From positions 1-51,718 of the forward strand of contig JAICSX010000013.1 in NCBI GenBank assembly GCA_025936675.1: a stretch of 51,718 nucleotides of DNA, in the 5' to 3' direction. Position 1 is the stretch's first letter, and each line of letters opens with the position of its first letter. The notes under the pieces were generated by a model that was not told the DNA's origin, did no database searches, and was given only the letters and a program-made list of their open reading frames with translations. The stretch is from Sphingomonas sp. Lineage in GTDB: Bacteria; Pseudomonadota; Alphaproteobacteria; Sphingomonadales; Sphingomonadaceae. A program made the translations under genes and the position numbers. Shown piece by piece: positions 16,842 through 25,964 of the stretch.

Positions 16842-17854
16842 TGCCGAGCCTCAACATGATCCAGGCGCTCAACGACGCGCACAAGGTCATGATGGCGCGT
16901 GACGAGGACATCGTCGTGTTCGGCGAAGACGTAGGCTATTTCGGCGGCGTCTTCCGGGTCACGGAAGGGTTGCAGAAGCAATTCGGCAAGACCCGTGTCT
17001 TCGACGCCCCGATCAGCGAGGGCGGCATCGTCGCCACAGCGGTGGGCATGGCCTGTTATGGGCTGAAGCCGGTCGTCGAGATCCAGTTCGCCGACTACAT
17101 CTATCCGGGCTACGACCAGATCGTCAGCGAGGTGGCGAAGATCCGCTATCGGACGGCCGCTGAATGGACGATGCCGATGGTCATCCGGACTCCCTATGGC
17201 GGCGGCATTTTCGGCGGCCAGACGCACAGCCAGTCGCCCGAGAGCCTGTTCACGCACATCGCCGGCCTCAAGGTAGTGATCCCCTCGACACCCCACGACG
17301 CAAAGGGCCTTTTGATCTCCGCGATCGAGGATCCGGACCCGGTGATCTTCTTCGAGCCCAAGCGCATCTACAATGGGCCGTTCGATGGCCACCACGACCG
17401 GCCAGTGAAGCCGTGGGCCAAGCACCCGGCGAGCGAGGTGCCCGAGGGTCATTATACCGTGCCGATCGGCAAGGCCGCTATTGTACGCGAAGGTGGCGAC
17501 CTTACGATCCTCGCTTACGGCACCATGGTCCACGTCGCGCTCGCGGCCGTCGAGGAGCAGGGCCTCGACGCGGAAGTGATTGACCTTCGCACTCTCGTCC
17601 CACTCGACCTCGATACAATCGAGGAATCGGTGAAGAAAACCGGCCGCTGCCTCGTTGTCCACGAGGCGCCGCGGACCAGCGGGTTCGGAGGCGAGCTCGT
17701 CGCGCTCGTCCAGGAACGCTGCTTCTATCACCTCGAAGCGCCGGTCGAGCGGGTCACGGGCTGGGACACGCCTTATCCGCACGCCTATGAATGGGCCTAT
17801 TTCCCGGGACCCAAACGCATGAAGAAGGCTCTTGAGAAAGTGATGGCCGACTGA
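16841..17854 (+). CDS. bkdA2: 2-oxoisovalerate dehydrogenase E1 beta subunit
   Basis: The 337-residue protein has the transketolase-like pyrimidine domain: NMIQALNDAHKVMMARDEDIVVFGEDVGYFGGVF, FDAPISEGGIVATAVGMA, and the conserved PYGGGIFGGQTHSQSPES, ending with GWDTPYPHAYEWAYFP. It pairs with E1alpha in an alpha2beta2 enzyme. I use the ATG at 16841, which overlaps the E1alpha stop; the frame extends further back within E1alpha. The E2 gene follows with another TGATG overlap. Confidence 0.95.
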
Positions 17855-19143
17855 TGGCGAGATATGAATTCAAGCTGCCAGACATCGGCGAAGGCATTGC
17901 CGAAGCCGAGATCGTCGCCTGGCACGTGAAGGTCGGCGATACGATCAGGGAAGATCAGCAGATCGCCGACATGATGACCGACAAGGCGACCGTCGAGATG
18001 GAATCGCCGGTTGCTGGCAAAGTCGTTGAGCTCGCCGGCGAAGTCGGAGACCAGGTGCCGATTGGCTCAGTGCTTGCGGTGATCGAAACGGAGGGCGCAG
18101 ACCGCGCTGCTGAGCCCGTCGCCGACAGCAAAGACGAGCGACCGCTCGCCGATGGCGCGGTTGAAGCGACGCCTGAGCAGGCGGAAGAGTTGCCTGTTGT
18201 CGCGGCGGATGTTGAAGCCGTCGCTCCAAAGCCGGCACCAGCGCCCCGCGTCGAGCCCGAAGTCGCGGTGAAGGAACCTTCGGGAACGCACGCCCTCGCC
18301 TCGCCGGCAGTCCGTGCCCGCGCCCGCGATCTCGGAATCGACCTTGGGCAGGTCAAGACCACCAGCGACCGGATCCGCCATTCGGACCTCGACGCCTATC
18401 TGCTCTACAATGGCGGGAGCGTCGCGAGCCGAGGCTCAAGCGCTCCGCGCGGCGACGAAAGCGTCAAGGTCGTCGGTCTTCGCCGCAAGATCGCCGAGAA
18501 CATGGCCGAGGCCAACCGGCGAATCCAGCATTTCACCCTGGTTGAGGAGTTCGACGTCAGCGGGCTCGAGGAAACGCGCAGGATGATGAACGCGGATCGC
18601 GGATCGAACCCCAAGCTGACGCTCCTGCCGTTCCTGATCACCGCGCTCACCCGCGGGCTGGCCGAATGGCCGATGCTCAATGCGACCTTCGATGACGGGG
18701 CGATGGTGATCACCCGCCATGGCTCGGTCCAGATGGGGGTCGCGACGCAAACCCAGAACGGGCTGATGGTTGCAACCATCCGCGACGCCCAGGCGCGGTC
18801 GGTTTGGGAGCTCGCGTCGGAAATCCTGCGGCTTTCCGAAGCCGCCCGCACCGGCAAGGCGAGTCGCGAGGAACTTAGCGGCGCGACCTTCACCATCTCC
18901 AGCTTGGGCCCGATGGGCGGCATCACGTCGACGCCCGTCGTCAACCCGCCTCAGGTCGCGATCGTCGCGGTCAACAAGATCGAGGACAAGCTCGTTCCAG
19001 TCGATGGCGATATCGAGATCCGCAAGCGCATGAACCTGTCGCTCTCGTGCGACCACCGGGTGGTCGACGGCTGGGACGCGGCAAGTTTCATGCAGACGCT
19101 CAAAGGTTATATCGAGAACCCGCTGCGCCTGCTGTCAGCCTGA
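17854..19143 (+). CDS. bkdB: Branched-chain 2-oxoacid dehydrogenase E2 (dihydrolipoyl acyltransferase)
   Basis: The 429-residue protein has a lipoyl domain (residues 1-78, lipoylated Lys in MTDKATVEME), an Ala/Pro-rich linker, a peripheral subunit-binding domain (ASPAVRARARDLGIDL, about 148-180), and the catalytic domain from about 205 with DHRVVDGWDAA near the C terminus. It transfers the branched acyl group to CoA. The lipoamide dehydrogenase (E3) gene is not adjacent and is presumably shared with other complexes. The operon ends here, six bases before a convergent gene. Confidence 0.95.
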   Translation: MARYEFKLPDIGEGIAEAEIVAWHVKVGDTIREDQQIADMMTDKATVEMESPVAGKVVELAGEVGDQVPIGSVLAVIETEGADRAAEPVADSKDERPLADGAVEATPEQAEELPVVAADVEAVAPKPAPAPRVEPEVAVKEPSGTHALASPAVRARARDLGIDLGQVKTTSDRIRHSDLDAYLLYNGGSVASRGSSAPRGDESVKVVGLRRKIAENMAEANRRIQHFTLVEEFDVSGLEETRRMMNADRGSNPKLTLLPFLITALTRGLAEWPMLNATFDDGAMVITRHGSVQMGVATQTQNGLMVATIRDAQARSVWELASEILRLSEAARTGKASREELSGATFTISSLGPMGGITSTPVVNPPQVAIVAVNKIEDKLVPVDGDIEIRKRMNLSLSCDHRVVDGWDAASFMQTLKGYIENPLRLLSA

Positions 19144-19149
19144 ACGAGC

Positions 19150-19635
19150 CTATTTCTGCGGCGCCGCGGCGGCCGTCGCCGAATAGGTCCAGCTGGTGAT
19201 CTTCCAGCCGTCGGCGCCATGCTTCATGACGAACGTCATGTTGCTGGGCTCGGCCATCTTGGTGCCCTTTTGAACGAACCGGTATGTCGTCGGCAGGACG
19301 ACGTAAGCAGTTGAGCCATCGCTGCTTACCTGAAGCGGCTTGCCATAATCTACGCGGCCGCCGCTCACGCCATTCGCCTGCGCATCCTTCACGTAATCCT
19401 CTAGCCAATGCTGTGCAGAACCCGCGCCCGACCAGGCATGCGGGGCGAATTCGTCGACGATCATGGTGTCGTCTGCCTGCGCCGATACCCAGGCCTTTGC
19501 GTCGCCAGCATTGAATTTGTCGATGATCGAGGTGACGAACTTGGTTGCATCGTCAGCGGGAGTGGCCGCCTGAGCAAGTGCAGGCGCTGCGAACGATGAT
19601 GTGATCGCAGCGGCAATCAGGATCGAATTGTGCAT
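19150..19635 (-). CDS. Secreted SnoaL/NTF2-like protein
   Basis: The 161-residue protein has a signal peptide (ILIAAAITSSFAAPALAQA) and an NTF2-like alpha+beta barrel: ATKFVTSIIDKFNAGDAKAWVSAQADD, then WLEDYVKDAQ, and ADGWKITSWTYS at the end. Such domains are pocket proteins or ketosteroid-isomerase-like enzymes; the function here is unknown. I use ATG 19635, preceded by GGGGG; an ATG six codons earlier is also in frame. It is convergent with the E2 gene. Confidence 0.8.
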   Translation of the reverse strand: MHNSILIAAAITSSFAAPALAQAATPADDATKFVTSIIDKFNAGDAKAWVSAQADDTMIVDEFAPHAWSGAGSAQHWLEDYVKDAQANGVSGGRVDYGKPLQVSSDGSTAYVVLPTTYRFVQKGTKMAEPSNMTFVMKHGADGWKITSWTYSATAAAAPQK

Positions 19636-19741
19636 ACGAAGCCCCCTTCGCATCGGCCAAGGACGCGTACAGGAAGCGCGCGGGCCGGAGCACGCGAGAC
19701 GCGCGCAACTGCGTCCGGCAATGAGAGCGAGTCAAGTGAAC

Positions 19742-20020
19742 CTAGGTGCGGGCACCCCGGTTCTTCCGGACGATCGCGATGATGATGAGCGCGAACGCCG
19801 CTAGCCTGAAAAGATAGATCGAGCCCCGCTCCTCCGTCGGAATGTTGGCAAGCGCGAGGATCGACTGGCCGATGCCCATCAGCACGAATGCCAGCGCGAA
19901 GGCGAGAAACAAGGCGTCGCGCGTCCGCCGCCAGAAGCGCAGGAAGAACAAGGCGCAAACGAAGAAGCCGAGCGCCACGGCGCCGGACAGGAAGTCGTAC
20001 ACGGTCACGTAATCACGCAT
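19742..20020 (-). CDS. DUF5985 small membrane protein (second copy)
   Basis: The 92-residue protein has three predicted membrane helices and the motif FLRFWRRTRDALFLAFALAF typical of DUF5985. It overlaps the neighbouring paralogue by eight bases. The two are the same length (92 aa) and similar in layout but clearly diverged, as expected for an old tandem duplication. It is the last gene of a three-gene operon. Function unknown. Confidence 0.82.
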   Translation of the reverse strand: MRDYVTVYDFLSGAVALGFFVCALFFLRFWRRTRDALFLAFALAFVLMGIGQSILALANIPTEERGSIYLFRLAAFALIIIAIVRKNRGART

Positions 20021-20291
20021 CTTCGACTTCCCAGATGAAACCCCAGACGAGGGACACGATTGCAGCAAGGGCGAGCAGCAGCCGGACCAGACGCAGGTCG
20101 ACGTCGGAGGGCCAGACCACCAGATCGAGAACGAGCGCCAGATTGTTGGCGGCGAGAAAGCCGAAGCAGATGCTGCTCCACAGCAGAAGCCGAGTCCCGT
20201 TTTGCAAATAGCTGCGGCCGAGAAGCCATGCGCAGGCAACGCTGGTCGCGAGACACAGCAGGTAGACGATCGTTGGGAAGACGTCAGCCAT
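20013..20291 (-). CDS. DUF5985 small membrane protein (first copy)
   Basis: The 92-residue protein has three membrane helices (PTIVYLLCLATSVACAWLL, LLLWSSICFGFLAANNLALVLDLVV, LLLALAAIVSLVWGFIW) and the DUF5985 pattern SYLQNGTRLLLWSS. It starts eight bases before the end of the upstream winged-helix-like gene and ends eight bases into the next copy, so all three are probably coupled. Function unknown. Confidence 0.82.
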   Translation of the reverse strand: MADVFPTIVYLLCLATSVACAWLLGRSYLQNGTRLLLWSSICFGFLAANNLALVLDLVVWPSDVDLRLVRLLLALAAIVSLVWGFIWEVEDA

Positions 20292-20661
20292 CCTCGTCCC
20301 TTCGAAGCTTGAATGCATCGGCGAATGCAATGGCACTGCTTGCGCTTGCAGAAATAATCGCCCGACGAACCTTGTTCGGACGACTTCGGTAGAGTTCTTC
20401 GGCGCGGTCGACACACGCGCCGACTTCTGCGTTCACGGGCACATAGCTCGCCCCGGCCTCTTCAATCGATACGAGTCCAGCCGCGACCAGTCCGTCCAAC
20501 GCTTTCGCGACGACCAGGTCGCTCGCGCGCAAGGTGCTAACTAGTTCGTCGCGCGGCCAGGGGCGCAGTTCTTCCTTGAGCGCAAGCAGCAGTTCGAGCG
20601 CCCACACCGAAGGAAAGCTCGCAGCGACGAATCGCAGTATATCTTCGTCGGAGCGGCTCAC
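20284..20661 (-). CDS. hypothetical winged-helix-like protein, 125 aa
   Basis: The first 75 residues look like a winged helix: SVWALELLLALKEELRPWPRDELVSTLRASDLVVAKALDGLVAAGLVSIEEAG. The rest is helical. It leads an operon with two DUF5985 membrane proteins. It may regulate or partner with them, but I do not recognise a named family. It lacks a signal peptide. Confidence 0.7.
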   Translation of the reverse strand: MSRSDEDILRFVAASFPSVWALELLLALKEELRPWPRDELVSTLRASDLVVAKALDGLVAAGLVSIEEAGASYVPVNAEVGACVDRAEELYRSRPNKVRRAIISASASSAIAFADAFKLRRDEDG

Positions 20662-20756
20662 GCGCTCCGGTTCGTCACCGATTCATGCATCTTGCGATCC
20701 TACGAAGGCGATGCGGCCACATCAACCTTCGATAAGGGTCGATCTTAGCCGTCGGG

Positions 20757-20999
20757 CTATTTTTTGCCCAGTTCGTGCCAGCTCTTCTCGTGGACCTCGA
20801 CGCCATGCTTCTTGGCCGCCGCCTTGATCCGTTTCCAGGCCTCGTCGCGTTCTGAATCGCTCACGCCTTCGACCTGGTCGAAGCGCGCAATCGCGTTGCG
20901 GACGTGCTTGGCGTCATTGAGCGGTTCCTTGCGCTCCTTCGGGAATGCGTAATCGCTGTTGCTCATTTTCTCGCGGTCTTTTGCGTCGAGTTCGCTCAT
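20757..20999 (-). CDS. DUF6582 family protein, 80 aa
   Basis: The small hydrophilic protein has the DUF6582 pattern: an N-terminal SELDAKDREKMSNSDYAFP, then PLNDAKHVRNAIARFDQVEG and the C-terminal KRIKAAAKKHGVEVHEKSW. ATG 20999 is preceded by AGGAGAG; an adjacent upstream ATG at 21002 is too close to the ribosome site. A candidate EcfG-type promoter lies 24 bp upstream, suggesting it is a general-stress gene. Confidence 0.85.
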   Translation of the reverse strand: MSELDAKDREKMSNSDYAFPKERKEPLNDAKHVRNAIARFDQVEGVSDSERDEAWKRIKAAAKKHGVEVHEKSWHELGKK

Positions 21000-21022
21000 C
21001 ATTACTCTCCTTTGGCGGGAAC

Positions 21023-21048
21023 AACGTTTGTTTCCCGCCCTCGGTCCC
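21023..21048 (-). promoter_or_regulatory. candidate EcfG general-stress promoter
   Basis: The minus strand reads GGGAC-N17-CGTT, one mismatch from the alphaproteobacterial EcfG consensus GGAAC-N16/17-CGTT, ending 24 bp before the DUF6582 start codon. It overlaps an imperfect inverted repeat GGCGGGAA/TTCCCGCC that could also end azoR transcription. Confidence 0.5.
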
Positions 21049-21063
21049 TGAACTTGAGGCGCG

Positions 21064-21615
21064 TCAGGCTGCAAGCCGCACGGTCTCGCCGAGCGCCAGG
21101 CTGATCGACTGCTCGCGCTGCTCGACGCTGATGCTGAGGCCGTCGGCAGTGACGAACTCGGGCTCGATGCCGATGAAGTTGAAGACGCCGGAGAGATAGG
21201 TCCGAAGGTGCTCGCGCGCGGCAGCTGGGGAATTGCCATCATAAAAGCCGCCCCGCGCGAGCGCGATGATGACCCTTTTGCCCTTGGCAAGACCTTCCGG
21301 CCCGTTCTCCGTGTAGCGGAAGGTCGTTCCGGCAATGACGATCCGGTCGATCCACGCCTTGAGCTGGGTCGGCAGCGTGAAATTGTACATTGGCGCTCCG
21401 ATGACGATCGTGTCTGCGGCGAGGAATTCGTCCAGCACCGATGTGTCGGCGAATGCATCGAGCGTCAGGTGCGGCAGCGGCTCGCTGACCAAGTCGCGGG
21501 TCACCAGGGTCGCTGCAGGATCGGCGTTGAGAAGCTTGTCGACGATCGAGCGCGAGATCGCCCGGCTGGCGCTGCTCTCGCCATTGATGCTGGCGTCGAT
21601 ATGCAGGATGGTCAC
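21064..21615 (-). CDS. azoR: FMN-dependent NADH-azoreductase
   Basis: The 183-residue protein has the flavodoxin-like fold of AzoR: ILHIDASINGESSASRAISRSIVD binds the FMN phosphate, then APMYNFTLPTQLKAWIDRIVIAGTTFRYTENGPEGL, and KRVIIALARGGFY. It reduces azo compounds or quinones with NADH. It is divergent from the HxlR regulator at 21741, the usual arrangement for redox-sensing control. The C terminus is slightly shorter than E. coli AzoR (201 aa). Confidence 0.92.
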   Translation of the reverse strand: MTILHIDASINGESSASRAISRSIVDKLLNADPAATLVTRDLVSEPLPHLTLDAFADTSVLDEFLAADTIVIGAPMYNFTLPTQLKAWIDRIVIAGTTFRYTENGPEGLAKGKRVIIALARGGFYDGNSPAAAREHLRTYLSGVFNFIGIEPEFVTADGLSISVEQREQSISLALGETVRLAA

Positions 21616-21740
21616 TATTGCCTCCTAAGTATTGATTTGTTACCTAGGCACCGTAAATAACCACCATGAAATCGCTCGCAAGAACGCACTTTTCTGTATT
21701 CGATGAACAAATTTGTGAGCAGGGAACAATGAGGTAACCG

Positions 21741-22118
21741 ATGAAAGATCCCAGCAACCCCGTATGCCGGACGATCAGCGGGCTGCTTGCGCGCATTGGC
21801 GATAAGTGGACGGTTCTAGTCGTCACAACGCTCGCCGCTGGCAGCAAGCGCTTCAACGAGCTGCGTCGCGAGATCCCTTCAGTGTCGCAGCGAATGCTCA
21901 CGCTGACCCTCCGCAACCTGGAGCGCGACGGGCTTGTGAGCCGGACTGTGACTCCGACCATTCCACCCCGCGTGGACTATGAGCTTACCGAGCTCGGGCG
22001 GTCGCTTTTCAGGCCGCTCCACGCGATCGAGGAGTGGGCGCTTGCCCATGTCGAGGACATTCACTCGGCGCAGATGACCTTCGATGCGGAGCAGGATGCA
22101 AAGGCGGAGGCGGCCTAG
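21741..22118 (+). CDS. HxlR-family transcriptional regulator
   Basis: The 125-residue winged-helix protein has the HxlR signature: NPVCRTISGLLARIGDKWTVLVVTTLAAGSKRFNELRREIPSVSQRMLTLTLRNLERDGLVSR, then PRVDYELTELGRSL. Cys at residue 9 could be a redox or electrophile sensor, as in related regulators. It is divergent from azoR across an AT-rich gap of about 125 bp containing GTTACCTAGG and GGTAACC-like half-sites. Its stop shares CTAG with the convergent alcohol dehydrogenase stop. Confidence 0.92.
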   Translation: MKDPSNPVCRTISGLLARIGDKWTVLVVTTLAAGSKRFNELRREIPSVSQRMLTLTLRNLERDGLVSRTVTPTIPPRVDYELTELGRSLFRPLHAIEEWALAHVEDIHSAQMTFDAEQDAKAEAA

Positions 22119-23125
22119 AGCCGCAGCACTACTCGCCCGCTGATCTTCCCCGCTTCCATCCGTTCGAACACGTCGTTCACCGCCTCGAGCGGTTCGACCG
22201 ACACGTGGGCCTTGACCTTCCCTGAAGCTGCGAACTCGAGCGCTTCGGCGAGGTCCTGACGCGTTCCGACGATCGAGCCGCGTAGCGTGATGCGCTTCAG
22301 CACGACTGGAAGCACTGGTGTAGGGAAGTCGCCTGGCGGAAGCCCGTTCAGGACCACGGTTCCCTTGCGGCGTGCGACTCCAATCGCTTGCGAGAAGGCG
22401 CTGATCGATACAGCGGTGACGAGCACGCCATGCATCCCCCCGGTCTGCTTGATCAGGCCTCTGACAGCGTCTGGATTGCGCGCATTCACCGTCACGTCCG
22501 CGCCAAGCTCGCGCGCAAGCTCAAGCTGAGGCTCATGGACATCCAGTGCGGCAACCTGGAAGCCCATGGCTTTCGCATATTGGACGGCGACGTGGCCGAG
22601 CCCGCCGATACCGGATATGGCGACCCATTCCCCGGCTCGCGCCTCGGTCTCGCGAAGGCCCTTGTAGGTCGTCACGCCGGCGCAGAGGATCGGCGCAATT
22701 TCCTCGAGATTGGCGTTCGCGGGCAAATGTCCAACGAAATCGCCGTTCGCTAGTACATATTCGGCATAGGTGCCGTTGACGCTGTACCCGGTGTTGCGCT
22801 GCGACGGGCACAAAGTCTCCCAGCCGGTGTCGCAATATTCGCAATTGCCGCAGGCATCGTGCAGCCAGGGAACGCCGACCGTGTCGCCTTCCTTCACATG
22901 AGCTACTCCGGCGCCGACGGCGGCGACATGGCCAACGCCTTCATGCCCGGGCACGAGCGGGAGCTGCGGCTTCACCGCCCAGTCGCCGCGCGCGGCATGA
23001 AGATCCGTATGGCAGACGCCCGTCGCGACGAGCTTGACGACGATCTCGCCCGGTCCGGGCTCCGGCACCGGTAGCTCCTCGATCGACAGCGGCTCGCCGA
23101 AGCTGTGGACCACTGCGGCACGCAT
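22115..23125 (-). CDS. adhP: Zinc-dependent alcohol dehydrogenase (AdhP type)
   Basis: The 336-residue protein is a medium-chain dehydrogenase. The catalytic zinc site is in GVCHTDLHAARGDW and PGHEGVGHV, the structural zinc site in DACGNCEYCDTGWETLCPSQ, and the NAD-binding loop in GIGGLGHVAVQYAKAMG. It oxidises primary alcohols such as ethanol to aldehydes. I use ATG 23125 (MRAAVV...), the normal family start; the frame extends upstream into the thiamine enzyme gene on the other strand. Divergent from that operon by 64 bp. Confidence 0.94.
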   Translation of the reverse strand: MRAAVVHSFGEPLSIEELPVPEPGPGEIVVKLVATGVCHTDLHAARGDWAVKPQLPLVPGHEGVGHVAAVGAGVAHVKEGDTVGVPWLHDACGNCEYCDTGWETLCPSQRNTGYSVNGTYAEYVLANGDFVGHLPANANLEEIAPILCAGVTTYKGLRETEARAGEWVAISGIGGLGHVAVQYAKAMGFQVAALDVHEPQLELARELGADVTVNARNPDAVRGLIKQTGGMHGVLVTAVSISAFSQAIGVARRKGTVVLNGLPPGDFPTPVLPVVLKRITLRGSIVGTRQDLAEALEFAASGKVKAHVSVEPLEAVNDVFERMEAGKISGRVVLRL

Positions 23126-23189
23126 TTTCTGGACCACGCCCACTTTCCTCCGCTTTTCGTCCTTACCCGCGTCGTCTAGTCGCGGGGGC

Positions 23190-25502
23190 ATGCTCAAGCC
23201 TGTAGCCATCGATATCGACTCCTTGAAGGCTCTCGACGAGAGGCTTCGGTGGCTGAGTGCGTGGACCATTCACCATGCGAACCATATCCGTGAGAATACG
23301 GATGGCCTGAAAGTCGGCGGGCACCAGGCGAGTTGCGCCTCGATGACGGCAATCATGGCCGCGCTCTACTTCCACGCCCTCGGGCCGAACGACCGCGTCG
23401 CCGTGAAGCCGCACGCCGGGCCGGTGCTCCACGCGATCCATTATCTGCTCGGCTCGCAATCGCGCGAGGTGCTCGAGAATTTCCGCGCGCTCGGCGGTGC
23501 GCAGAGCTATCCGAGCCGGACCAAGGACAAGATCCCCGTCGATTTCTCGACCGGCTCCGTGGGGCTCGGAGTGGCGATCACGCTCTTTGCGAGCCTGGTT
23601 CAGGATTATCTCACGGCGCACGGCTGGATGGACGAAGAGGATCGCGGCCGCTTCGTGGCGCTGATCGGCGACGCCGAGCTCGACGAGGGCAATATCTACG
23701 AAGCGATCATCGAAGGCGCGAAGCACGACGTCCGCAACCTGTGGTGGATCGTCGACTACAACCGCCAGAGCCTCGACGCGACCAGCACCGACCGCATGTT
23801 CGAGCGGTTCGATGAAATCTTCCGGAGCTGCGGCTGGCGGGTGGTCGAGCTGCGCTACGGCAAGAGGCTGCAGGCTGCACTCGACAAACACAAGGCGCTG
23901 AAGAACTGGTTCGAGCAGCTGTCCAATGCCGAGCTGTCCGCGCTGCACTATCAGGGCGGTGCAGCGTGGCGGGCGCGGATTCAAGCCGAGCTCGGCAAAA
24001 AGGCCGCGGCTTTTCTCAAGGAGCGTGACGATGCGGCGCTCGCATCGCTGTTCAGCGATCTCGGCGGCCATTGCATGGAGACGCTCACGCAAGCCTTCGA
24101 CGCTGCGCAGGACGACGCCCCGACCCTCTTCATTGCTTGGACGATCAAGGGCTTCGGCCTGCCGTTCGCGGGCCACAAGGACAATCACGCGGGGCTGATG
24201 AATCCGACGCAGATGGCCGCGCTGCGCGAGACCATGGGCGTCCGCGAAGGCCATGAGTGGGAGCCGCTCGAAGGCGTCGGCGACAATGCACGGCCGGGCG
24301 TCGAAGCGCTGCTCGAGCGGACGCGAATCGCGCGCGAGAAGCGGAGTCGCGTTTTTGGGCAGGTTTCGGTTCCGGCGATCGCCGCGCCGGCCGGCGACGA
24401 GCAGTCGACCCAGGCCGCGTTCGGCCGAATGCTGCTCGAACTTTCCAAGGCCGGCGGCGAATTAGCGGATCGGATCGTCACTACGTCACCGGACGTCACG
24501 GTGTCGACCAATCTCGGTGCGTGGGTGAACCAGCGCGGCCTGTTCCGCCGAAGCGAAATGCCCGACATCTTTGCTCAGGCAAAGATTGCATCTGTGCAAA
24601 AATGGAGTGGCGGCAACAAAGGTCAGCACGTCGAGCTCGGCATTGCCGAATCCAATCTGTTCCTGATGCTTGCGGCCGCCGGACTGTCTGGCGACCTGTT
24701 CGGCACGCGGCTGTTCCCCATCGGAACGCTATACGACCCCTTCATTGCCCGGGGCCTCGATGCCCTCAACTACGCTTGCTACCAGGACGCGCGGTTCCTG
24801 CTGGTCGCAACGCCGAGTGGGATCACGCTTGGGCCGGAAGGCGGCGCCCACCAGTCGATCAACCCGCCGCTGATCGCGCTGGGGCAGCCGGGACTCCGGC
24901 ATTACGAGCCTGCATACGCGGACGAACTCGCAGCGATGATGGAGGAAGCGTTCCGCCTCATCGACGATCCGGCCGGTGAGAGCACCTACCTCCGCCTGTC
25001 CACGCGCAGCATCCAGCAGGTCGAACGCAAGGATGAGAGCTGGCGTAAAGGCGCGCTCCAGGGCGGCTACTGGCTTCGCGAACCCTCAGATGGCGCCGAG
25101 GCCGCGATTGTCGCGATGGGCGCGGTCATGCCCGAAGCGCTGGCCGCCTGGGAGGAGTTGAGCGAGGACGTACCGGGCCTCGGCCTCCTCTCCATCACCT
25201 CGCCTGACCTGCTCCACCGCGGCTGGACGGCGGCGCAGGCGGCGCGCTGGCAAGGCGAGCGCAGGCCCAGCCACATGGAGCAGCTGCTTTCCCGGCTTTC
25301 GCCGAGAGCCGGTCTCGTGACGCTCGCCGACGCTGCTCCAGCATCGCTGTCATGGATCGGCGGCGTGGTCGGTCAGCGCGTCGCGCCGCTCGGAGTCGAG
25401 AAGTTCGGCCAGACCGGCAGCCTCGCCGACCTTTATGCGACGTACCGCCTCGATGGCGACGCGATCACTGAAGCCGTTGCCGAGCTACTGCTGCCCGCTT
25501 AG
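23190..25502 (+). CDS. AceE/transketolase-like thiamine diphosphate enzyme, 770 aa
   Basis: The protein has the single-chain order of AceE and transketolase: N-terminal ThDP domain with GGHQASCASMTAIMAALYFH, FSTGSVGLGVAITLFASL and the Mg-ThDP motif GDAELDEGNIYEA...DYN (about residues 158-190), then a pyrimidine domain with KGQHVELGIAESN and a C-terminal domain. It is shorter than E. coli AceE (about 890 aa) but has AceE-like HAGLMN and TLGPEGGAHQSI segments. Likely a homodimeric 2-oxoacid dehydrogenase E1 or a transketolase. No E2 lies beside it. The next three genes handle acyl-CoAs. ATG 23190 follows GCGGGGG. Confidence 0.8.
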   Translation: MLKPVAIDIDSLKALDERLRWLSAWTIHHANHIRENTDGLKVGGHQASCASMTAIMAALYFHALGPNDRVAVKPHAGPVLHAIHYLLGSQSREVLENFRALGGAQSYPSRTKDKIPVDFSTGSVGLGVAITLFASLVQDYLTAHGWMDEEDRGRFVALIGDAELDEGNIYEAIIEGAKHDVRNLWWIVDYNRQSLDATSTDRMFERFDEIFRSCGWRVVELRYGKRLQAALDKHKALKNWFEQLSNAELSALHYQGGAAWRARIQAELGKKAAAFLKERDDAALASLFSDLGGHCMETLTQAFDAAQDDAPTLFIAWTIKGFGLPFAGHKDNHAGLMNPTQMAALRETMGVREGHEWEPLEGVGDNARPGVEALLERTRIAREKRSRVFGQVSVPAIAAPAGDEQSTQAAFGRMLLELSKAGGELADRIVTTSPDVTVSTNLGAWVNQRGLFRRSEMPDIFAQAKIASVQKWSGGNKGQHVELGIAESNLFLMLAAAGLSGDLFGTRLFPIGTLYDPFIARGLDALNYACYQDARFLLVATPSGITLGPEGGAHQSINPPLIALGQPGLRHYEPAYADELAAMMEEAFRLIDDPAGESTYLRLSTRSIQQVERKDESWRKGALQGGYWLREPSDGAEAAIVAMGAVMPEALAAWEELSEDVPGLGLLSITSPDLLHRGWTAAQAARWQGERRPSHMEQLLSRLSPRAGLVTLADAAPASLSWIGGVVGQRVAPLGVEKFGQTGSLADLYATYRLDGDAITEAVAELLLPA

Positions 25503-25511
25503 GAGGCGTGG

Positions 25512-25964
25512 ATGGCCGGGCGTTATTTCGACGAATGGCAGGTGGGCGACCGGGTGGCGCATGAGCTGACGCGCACGGTCACCGAAACAGACAATCTCCT
25601 AATCACGACGCTCACCCACAATCCACAGCCGCTGCACCTCGATTACGAGGTGGCGGCGAAGACCGAGTTCAAGAAGCCACTGGTCAACAGCTGCTTCACC
25701 TTCAGCCTGCTGGTGGGGATCAGCGTCCACGACACGACGCTCGGCGTGCTCGTCGCCAATCTCGGGTTTGACAAGGTGAAGCTGCCAAAGCCCGTGTTCG
25801 CCGGCGATACGCTACGCTGCGAAAGCGAGTGTATCGACCTTCGCGAAAGCAGGTCGCGGCCGAATGCGGGGATCGTCACCTGGGCGCATCGCGCATTCAA
25901 CCAGCGCCGCGAGCTGGTGTGCGAGATGACGCGCACCGCGATGATCCTCAAGAAACCGCAATGA
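25512..25964 (+). CDS. MaoC-like hotdog hydratase/dehydratase
   Basis: The 150-residue protein is a single hotdog domain: [26 protein letters not shown], then [14 protein letters not shown] and [30 protein letters not shown]. This short MaoC type is often next to CitE-like lyases and is thought to hydrate or dehydrate CoA esters. The usual D-x4-H active site is replaced around HNPQPLH, as in that subgroup. AGGAGGCG precedes ATG 25512. Its stop overlaps the lyase start (ATGA). Confidence 0.88.
   Translation: MAGRYFDEWQVGDRVAHELTRTVTETDNLLITTLTHNPQPLHLDYEVAAKTEFKKPLVNSCFTFSLLVGISVHDTTLGVLVANLGFDKVKLPKPVFAGDTLRCESECIDLRESRSRPNAGIVTWAHRAFNQRRELVCEMTRTAMILKKPQ

Noticed and set aside
20738..20765. 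TAGCC-GTCG-GGCTA hairpin followed by six T as a plus-strand terminator
   Set aside because: No plus-strand gene lies upstream, and the T-run is the antisense of the lysine codons at the end of the DUF6582 gene.
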